Assembly: GCA_964434105.1 (NCBI GenBank)
Contig: CAYSTJ010000088.1
Location: forward strand, 1-5,091
Length of the DNA: 5,091 nucleotides
Reading direction: 5' to 3'
DNA from: CAYNST01 sp964434105
GTDB lineage: Bacteria > Pseudomonadota > Gammaproteobacteria > Pseudomonadales > Cellvibrionaceae
The stretch's first letter is position 1; each line of letters begins with the position of its first letter. Below, one piece after another: positions 1-5,091 of the stretch. Under the pieces are notes generated by a model. The model had not been told where the DNA came from. It searched no databases and saw only the letters and a list, made by a program, of their open reading frames with translations. The position numbers were made by a program, and so were the translations under genes.

Positions 1-26
1 GTATGGCACTCCCGGGGTCGCAATGG

Positions 27-59
27 TTCGGCATTTCGGCAAATTTCCGAAATGTCGGA
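27..59. repeat. Imperfect inverted repeat, 13-bp arms and 7-bp spacer
   Basis: The arms are TTCGGCATTTCGG (27-39) and CCGAAATGTCGGA (47-59), separated by CAAATTT. The inner 8 bp (CATTTCGG/CCGAAATG) are perfect; the two outer mismatches would be G-T pairs in a folded strand. TCCCGGG occurs on either side (10-16 and 70-76). No T-run follows on either strand, so a factor-independent terminator is unlikely. The geometry would suit a tyrosine-recombinase crossover site, an operator for a dimeric protein, or part of a dispersed genomic repeat; the sequence does not decide among them. Confidence 0.7.
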
Positions 60-103
60 GTACTGAACGTCCCGGGTGTCCTCGACGGCACAGGCAGTGA
101 CAG

Positions 104-147
104 TAGCCTTTCCATAGCCTTTCCATAGCCTTTCCATAGCCTTTCCC
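104..147. repeat. 11-bp direct tandem repeat, four copies
   Basis: The unit TAGCCTTTCCA is repeated head to tail at 104-114, 115-125 and 126-136, with a fourth copy at 137-147 ending in C instead of A. It starts 14 bases past the UvrD-type gene's stop. Read on the minus strand, the array holds an ATG (137, 126, 115) at each of the three copy junctions, each preceded by a GGAAAGG or GGGAAAGG purine run. Because 11 is not a multiple of 3, the three ATGs fall in three different frames. Identical short units like this are prone to slippage, so copy number may vary between strains. Confidence 0.95.
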
Positions 148-161
148 TACAGCGTCAACCC

Positions 162-2273
162 TCAAATAAAACTGCTCTTTGCCCCCGACCAACTCACATA
201 CAACCCAAGAACGGCGCGGGTACCGGCGACATGGAATAATGCCCGCTCGGCAATTTCAGCATCGCGCTGCTGCACCGGGTCTTGAGATCGATTCATTGCC
301 ATACTCAATGGCACCACGCCTTCGCAAACTCCCACCAGAAAAACGACTTTAAACTCCAGTCCTTTGACGCGAAGCATATTGGCGCATCTGACACCGGGCT
401 TCTGATCATTGTCTACCAAATCGCGTTTTATTTCATGGACAGGTAATTCGCGTTCCTGCAGTACCCGTTTCACTGTTTTCAGTTGCACAGCGGTCCGGCC
501 AACCACACACATTTCCTGGGCCGCCAGCCCCTGTTCGATACGTATTTCGATCTGCGAAGCAACCCATTCTGCCTCCGCCTGTTCGGTCGAAAAGCCCTGA
601 AGCACCGGCGCATCACCGTTGACCAGCGAGCGATAGCCGGTTGTTGGGTCCAGGTCTTCGTCAAGGTCGTCGATGCTCGCGCCTTCGAGTACAGCTGTCG
701 CAAACCGTCGGATCTGTTCGGTAGTACGGTAATTGATGCGCAGTTTGCGGCCGCGCCCGCGGATGTTAATGCCGCATTTGCCAAGTGACGCTTTGCGATT
801 GTAGATGCGCTGGTGCCCGTCCCCGACTATCATCAAGTCATCTGTCGCTTCGGGGGCCATCTTCCTGAGTAACTTCAAAACTTCCATACCAAGATCCTGG
901 GCTTCGTCGACAATCACTGATCGGTAGGGTGGTGTCGAATTTTCCAATAAATCCAGCGCGGCAAAGGTCGCATCGGCCTGGGTTGTCAGACCTACCTGAT
1001 GCAGCTGAATGCGCATTTCCTCAAACACCGGCCAGACTAGCGCTCGCTGCTGTCGGGACAGGGGAACACCGCGGCCCAGCCGGCTGGCCTTAAAGTAGTC
1101 ACGCTGGCTTATCACACGCTGAGGCAGGATCACTCGCTCCCATTCATCCTGATAAAAACCCTGCGGTAAAGTTAATGAGCCGTCTTCTACGGACATCGCG
1201 CGATTCCAGCACCTTTTATAATCCTCGTTATCGCTGTAAACAATCGAAATCCTCTGATGCTCCCGCTTTAGAAATTTGAATACCCAGGCGTCAATATTGA
1301 GCACGTCTATTTGCTTCATCTGCTCGGGCGTGCAGATTTTTCGGAGATTGGCCTCGATATCGCTCGCCAGGTTCCTGGTAAAGGTTGTAAGTAACAGACG
1401 CTCGTCCGGTTTTAATACATTTTTTACCAACCAGCATGCACGGTGCATGGCAACGACGGTTTTGCCTGTACCTGCGCCCCCCAATACCCGCACGGGGCCA
1501 TTCCAGTGCCGCTCCACCAGGCCGCGTTGCGTGGGGTGCAAAAATACCCGCCACTGGTCCAGCGGCGCTTCGAGCATTTGTTTCAATTCGAGATCGTCGC
1601 CAACCACGGTAAAGCGACGCAACGTTGTTGTTTTCTGTAGCGCCAGCGCCACGTCATCCGGGTCAACTGATACGCCATCCGGAATGCCGTACCCTTCCAT
1701 GACTTCTTCCAGCGAGATGCCATCGGTCAAAAAGGTCAATGCTTCAAAAGCTTCAACCGGAAGATGTAATTTCATGGCTTCGAGCTGGGAAGTGGTGGTT
1801 AAGGCCTTCACCCGCTCCAATAGATCTGCTGGAATACCCAACCGCAGAAACTCCCGATCCCGCAAGTTAAAGAGCGGCGCCGATGCTTCGGCAGCCGGTT
1901 CCTCCGCCGGCGGAGGCACAACAAATTCCCCGTGCACAACTTCATACAGCTGCAGTGTTCCCGTTTCCGGGTTAACCTGACATTTGTGCTTTCTCGCCCA
2001 GACATAGGCATCGTCATGCTTGTCCACCCAGAGCAACAGGTAAACATTGCCCTTTTCCGGCTTTAGTACAATGCCCCTGTATTCCTGATCAACCCGGACA
2101 GAACGGTAACCCGGGTTGGCAGCGTCGTTTATTTTTTCGTAATTAATTCCAGAAGCCTGTGGATTGTTTCGGAATTTACTGACGAACTCATTGACCTTTT
2201 TCTGCTTGGCCCGCGGAATCTGCGCGAACGCGAAAAAAAAGTCTTGCGAGATGGCTACCTGCAACTCCGCCAT
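162..2273 (-). CDS. UvrD/Rep-type SF1 helicase with N-terminal RelE/ParE-like domain
   Basis: Complete 703-residue cytosolic ATP-dependent helicase, probably a DNA translocase of the UvrD/Rep branch. SF1 motifs seen: Q motif (HPTQR, Q249), Walker A GGAGTGKT (265-272), motif Ia around 293-303, Walker B VDEAQD (455-460), motif III GDGHQRIY (484-491), motif IV INYRT (513-517), motif V VKGLEF (636-641) and motif VI VAGTRA (682-687). The usual motif VI is VALTRA. The protein stops 16 residues after motif VI, so there is no C-terminal nuclease. Residues 1-100 look like a RelE/ParE toxin fold: RSVRVDQEYRGIV at 57-69, then strand LLLWVDKHDDAYVWA at 79-93. A Pro/Ala/Glu-rich linker (117-133) and an unassigned region (134-240) join this to the motor. 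The start is ATG at 2273, with AGGGGA seven bases upstream; it overlaps the previous stop as TAATG. The helicase call is firm, the RelE-like call is from pattern only, and toxin activity is unproven. Confidence 0.95.
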   Translation of the reverse strand: MAELQVAISQDFFFAFAQIPRAKQKKVNEFVSKFRNNPQASGINYEKINDAANPGYRSVRVDQEYRGIVLKPEKGNVYLLLWVDKHDDAYVWARKHKCQVNPETGTLQLYEVVHGEFVVPPPAEEPAAEASAPLFNLRDREFLRLGIPADLLERVKALTTTSQLEAMKLHLPVEAFEALTFLTDGISLEEVMEGYGIPDGVSVDPDDVALALQKTTTLRRFTVVGDDLELKQMLEAPLDQWRVFLHPTQRGLVERHWNGPVRVLGGAGTGKTVVAMHRACWLVKNVLKPDERLLLTTFTRNLASDIEANLRKICTPEQMKQIDVLNIDAWVFKFLKREHQRISIVYSDNEDYKRCWNRAMSVEDGSLTLPQGFYQDEWERVILPQRVISQRDYFKASRLGRGVPLSRQQRALVWPVFEEMRIQLHQVGLTTQADATFAALDLLENSTPPYRSVIVDEAQDLGMEVLKLLRKMAPEATDDLMIVGDGHQRIYNRKASLGKCGINIRGRGRKLRINYRTTEQIRRFATAVLEGASIDDLDEDLDPTTGYRSLVNGDAPVLQGFSTEQAEAEWVASQIEIRIEQGLAAQEMCVVGRTAVQLKTVKRVLQERELPVHEIKRDLVDNDQKPGVRCANMLRVKGLEFKVVFLVGVCEGVVPLSMAMNRSQDPVQQRDAEIAERALFHVAGTRAVLGLYVSWSGAKSSFI

Positions 2274-5091
2274 TAAAGAATCCCCTGCGCTATTAAATTT
2301 TCAATTGTTTGAAGCAGATGCCCATCGACCTCGATAAACCGCCAGCCCACGATAGACTCACCTTCAAGCTGGTTGACTATAGCCACCTGCGCCTTCCGCC
2401 AACACAACTCAACGACATCGCCACCCATTACTACCTCACCATTGTCGTTGGACAGGTCGGCGCCCACCTCCGGTACCGGCAACGCCAGATCAGCGAGCTT
2501 TCTTAAAACCTCAATATCAAGCACCGACAACTCAAAAACCATCTCCCACGACTGGTCAACCACTGCAAACTGCTCTTCTGCTGGCTGCTGTAGTGCAACC
2601 CACATCGATTCTACCTGTTGTAGTCGTCCGGTTTGTACAGCACGACGACTGGCCATGCTGAAGCCTGGTAAAAACTGCAATGAATTCACGGCATGCCAGA
2701 AGCCTCGCCACGCGTCTTTATAGGTCGGACTCAATACAGTATTGCGGTCATCGAAACAGAGATGAAGTACTGCAGATGCTGCAACCTCAGTAAGATTCCC
2801 AGACTTCATAACAGCCGTCGGCACGGTAACTGTTAGATCAATGCCTTCCAGCTTATTGCCTAAAGCACTTAAAAAGCCACCCGGTATCTGCTGTGGATCG
2901 TCCAGGTTGAGCCGCTTGATCACCTGCGGTGGGGCGTTGTGCGCGCATTCCTGCTGTATTGTCTGGCGGACCGCCGCATCAGCCATTGCGCCCGGCGTTA
3001 AAGCCGTTAGCGCCCGCAACGTGGCGCGCTGTCTCAGCAGCTGGTCGGCCTGAGCCGGATTTCGCAGCAATGTCTCCAGCCAGTCGAGGCCACCCCGGCT
3101 ATAGCCCGCTGCCAGTTCAACTGACGGCGTCCATTGCGCACGCCGCGCCGCCCCATCAAAGAGCTTTAGCATGGCGGCCTGCGCCGAACCTTCTACTCGC
3201 ATAATATCCAATGCCTGCGCGGCTACCGCTTTGCCTTTCCCCGGTATATCGTCCCAGTTCAGGGATATCACCCAGTAACGTTCGCTTAACAGCAACGCCC
3301 AACGTTTGCAGACATCATCGTCGACAATCGCGTGATGGTACTGCAAACCGTCCAGATACACCGCAATAGGTCGGAATCGCTTAACATCTTCCGCACGAAA
3401 AGGGGTTAGCATGACATCCACTGCCGTTTGCACGGCAACGCCGTCTTCCGGCCCCAGCACTACCTGATGCTCAACCTGCCACAGCACCGGTTTGCCTTCT
3501 TCGCCAGGAACACTGAGCTGGCTGCCCGCTTTCCCGTTAATCATGGCTTTGATCATTCGCGCGCCCGGCAGCTCGCCCAGCGCGTCCACAAACTTCTGCT
3601 CCAGCTTGCTTTCAATAAGTACGTTGGTCGAAATATTGTTCAGCCCCGCCACAGGTTCCATCTGGTCTCTCAGCTCGAGAATATCCGCCAACAGTTTCGT
3701 TGCAATGGTGCGGGATATTGTGGGCAGATTGCGGCTGTCGCGATATGCCAGGATACATCGATAACAACCGTCACGATCCTCTTCGTCGATGCATTCACAG
3801 GTAGAAAGCTTCTTCCAGGCCATCTCCAGTACGCGAATCAGATTTTCGGGCGCGCGCATTAATTCCTTGAGGTAGCCCGTGCCGCCAGGTATCCGGTCGT
3901 ACACCACCAGATAAATGCGCTCGCCACTGTCAGCAGTGGGCGGCTCGCGCATATCGGTGACTTCCAGGTGATGCACATTCCCGTGAAAATACGCCCGCAA
4001 CCCCAGGTTTAGCGCCGCAATAAACGAATGTAGCATTTCATCGGAGTAGGCGACTTCGCTCAGCGGCAGCAAAATGCGGATTGCTTCCGAGTCCATTTCG
4101 CGGAACAGATAAAGGCTCGAGAAAAAATCCTCTTCCGTGGCCGCATCCGGGTTCTTATAAAATTTACAGGTGAAGGTGTGCGGTCTGTCCAGCTGCCGTC
4201 GCCGCGCCTGACTGCTTTTTTGTACCTTACCGCAGTGTCGACACACGTGGAACCCGCTGCGCGGCATTTCCCGGCCCGCCACCGCAAAATTATGCGTATC
4301 CCCGCCCGCCTGGCCGAAATTTACTTCACGAAACGTTGCGCGCTGCAGGTACTCGAAACCAAACGGCAACGACTCGCTTTTAATACGAAAGCCACCGGCG
4401 CTGCTTTGGGGGGCTATATTAACGAGCATTTGTCGGTTAAAAAAAGCCGGCGATCGCTGCTCGGAGTCATCACCGATGCGGCTGCTGCGGTCATCCACTG
4501 TCGAATAAACCTGCCTTAATTTCAACACGCGATGCTTCTGTCCACTGTCGGCCCATTGTGCGCTACCGCAACAGGGGCAGGCACTGTGCCTGTCCTGAAT
4601 ATCCACCCGCTCAGTGTGCTGGCAGCAGTCGCAGAAACGCCACAGCTGAGACTCCGACAACTGCAAATCGATCTGATCGATTTCCATCTCGTGGCTGACA
4701 GCATAAAAGCGGCTCTCCGGCGCCAGCTCACTCAACGCTGCCTGTGCCGGCCGCTGAAAGGTGTAGGCGACTTTCTCGTAACTGCTTTCAGTTTTATTGT
4801 CGCCCGTAGGCTGGTTTTCAACGGACCGCCGGCGAAGTATCACCGAACGCAGGGTGACACCCTCTTCCGGAAATGCGTAATTGGGCAAAAGCCCCTCGTC
4901 CGTAAAGAAATTAAGTACCTGCTGGTTTGTTAAACTGCCAGACAGGCCCATTAGTGCTCGACGTTCGCCTTCAACTTCCTGTATATGAACACGGGTCGCA
5001 TCATCCTGCGGCGCCTTTTTCAGGTTTTCCACGTCCTGTTTTAACTGTTTAATCTTTTGCCGTAACGACGCCCTCTCCTTAACCAGCTCCT
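2273..5091 (-). CDS. DUF1998/MZB DEAD/DEAH-box helicase, C-terminal part, with nuclease-like domain (5' end beyond window)
   Basis: Probable C-terminal 938 residues of a very large SF2 helicase. The frame is open to the right edge; the GTG at 5032 (residue 1 in this numbering) is an internal codon with no usable Shine-Dalgarno. Seen in order: a heptad coiled coil (5015-5089); an LPNYAFP motif (48-55), typical just after the motor domains in DUF1998 helicases; a Zn ribbon (C134/C137 and C152/C155); a second cluster (C264/C267, perhaps C289); a PGGTGYL motif (382-388); and the MZB signature C412-x-C414-x8-C423-x2-C426. Residues 468-600 resemble a Vsr/DUF559 PD-(D/E)XK fold (E478, D539, D561-G562, H566, D573). 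Residues 600-919 match nothing I recognise. The motor motifs (Walker A, DEAH) are not in view and are inferred. Relatives are MrfA/YprA (repair) and DISARM DrmA and Druantia DruE (phage defence). The stop overlaps the next gene's ATG by one base. The family call is strong; the biological role is inference. Confidence 0.9.
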   Translation of the reverse strand, partial: ELVKERASLRQKIKQLKQDVENLKKAPQDDATRVHIQEVEGERRALMGLSGSLTNQQVLNFFTDEGLLPNYAFPEEGVTLRSVILRRRSVENQPTGDNKTESSYEKVAYTFQRPAQAALSELAPESRFYAVSHEMEIDQIDLQLSESQLWRFCDCCQHTERVDIQDRHSACPCCGSAQWADSGQKHRVLKLRQVYSTVDDRSSRIGDDSEQRSPAFFNRQMLVNIAPQSSAGGFRIKSESLPFGFEYLQRATFREVNFGQAGGDTHNFAVAGREMPRSGFHVCRHCGKVQKSSQARRRQLDRPHTFTCKFYKNPDAATEEDFFSSLYLFREMDSEAIRILLPLSEVAYSDEMLHSFIAALNLGLRAYFHGNVHHLEVTDMREPPTADSGERIYLVVYDRIPGGTGYLKELMRAPENLIRVLEMAWKKLSTCECIDEEDRDGCYRCILAYRDSRNLPTISRTIATKLLADILELRDQMEPVAGLNNISTNVLIESKLEQKFVDALGELPGARMIKAMINGKAGSQLSVPGEEGKPVLWQVEHQVVLGPEDGVAVQTAVDVMLTPFRAEDVKRFRPIAVYLDGLQYHHAIVDDDVCKRWALLLSERYWVISLNWDDIPGKGKAVAAQALDIMRVEGSAQAAMLKLFDGAARRAQWTPSVELAAGYSRGGLDWLETLLRNPAQADQLLRQRATLRALTALTPGAMADAAVRQTIQQECAHNAPPQVIKRLNLDDPQQIPGGFLSALGNKLEGIDLTVTVPTAVMKSGNLTEVAASAVLHLCFDDRNTVLSPTYKDAWRGFWHAVNSLQFLPGFSMASRRAVQTGRLQQVESMWVALQQPAEEQFAVVDQSWEMVFELSVLDIEVLRKLADLALPVPEVGADLSNDNGEVVMGGDVVELCWRKAQVAIVNQLEGESIVGWRFIEVDGHLLQTIENLIAQGIL
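2281..2286 (-). promoter_or_regulatory. Ribosome binding site of the UvrD-type helicase gene
   Basis: On the minus strand AGGGGA lies seven bases before the ATG at 2273-2271, inside the last codons of the upstream helicase gene. Together with the TAATG stop/start overlap it supports this start and suggests translational coupling. No separate promoter is evident for the downstream gene. Confidence 0.7.

Larger units (their letters stand above)
1..161. other. Non-coding or undecided region downstream of the two-gene operon
   Basis: No confident gene is present. The segment holds the 27-59 inverted repeat and the 104-147 tandem repeat. On the minus strand, three short frames starting at the repeat ATGs (137, 126 and 115) all run open to the left edge (about 45, 42 and 38 codons), so a third operon gene starting 24 bases past the UvrD-type stop is possible. 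With three frames open at once none can be preferred. On the plus strand a frame enters from the left edge and stops with TGA at 64-66; at 21 codons it is too short to call. No factor-independent terminator was seen for the operon. Confidence 0.6.

Noticed and set aside
27..59. Hairpin as a factor-independent terminator
   Set aside because: No T-run follows the stem on either strand, and it lies over 100 bases past the operon stop.
1..66. End of a plus-strand gene entering from the left edge
   Set aside because: Only 21 codons before TGA; the other plus-strand frames are also open here, so there is no coding evidence.
1276..1980. 234-codon plus-strand open frame
   Set aside because: It lies wholly antisense to the SF1 helicase motor, including Walker A. 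Its translation is Ser/Arg/Thr-rich with no recognisable motif, as expected of a shadow frame.
3428..3862. 144-codon plus-strand open frame
   Set aside because: Antisense to the MZB and nuclease-like region of the large helicase, whose motifs are clear; no start signal or domain seen.
4532..4933. 133-codon plus-strand open frame
   Set aside because: Antisense to the Zn-ribbon region of the large helicase; no recognisable domain.
5030..5032. GTG as the true start of the large helicase gene
   Set aside because: The frame is open upstream to the edge, the coiled-coil heptads run through it, and the only AGGA lies directly against the codon with almost no spacing.

Overview
The window is about half GC and densely coding, with long, well-spaced genes on one strand. 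The proteins look proteobacterial. A gammaproteobacterium is my guess, but nothing here fixes the taxon. There is no rRNA, tRNA, CRISPR array, transposase or recombinase gene in view.

Layout: almost the whole window (162-5091) is two genes on the minus strand, read from right to left. The upstream gene (2273-5091) is the C-terminal part of a very large DEAD/DEAH-type helicase. Its reading frame stays open to the right edge, so the helicase motor lies outside the window. What is visible is a coiled coil, the post-motor Zn-binding region, the DUF1998/MZB domain with its four-cysteine signature, a predicted Vsr/DUF559-like nuclease fold, and about 300 residues of unknown C-terminal sequence. The downstream gene (162-2273) starts on the last base of the first gene's stop codon (TAATG). 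It encodes a complete 703-residue UvrD/Rep-type SF1 helicase with a RelE/ParE-like toxin-fold domain at its N-terminus.

The left 161 bases hold no confident gene. They carry an 11-bp direct repeat in four copies and a 13-bp-arm inverted repeat with a 7-bp spacer, flanked by two copies of TCCCGGG.

The two genes look translationally coupled and so probably work together. An SF2 DUF1998 helicase with a nuclease-like domain, paired with an SF1 helicase with a RelE-like domain, resembles the helicase-rich architecture of anti-phage systems that use DUF1998 proteins (DISARM DrmA/DrmB, Druantia DruE). I cannot assign it to a named system from sequence alone. A DNA-repair role, as for the DUF1998 helicase MrfA/YprA, is the main alternative.
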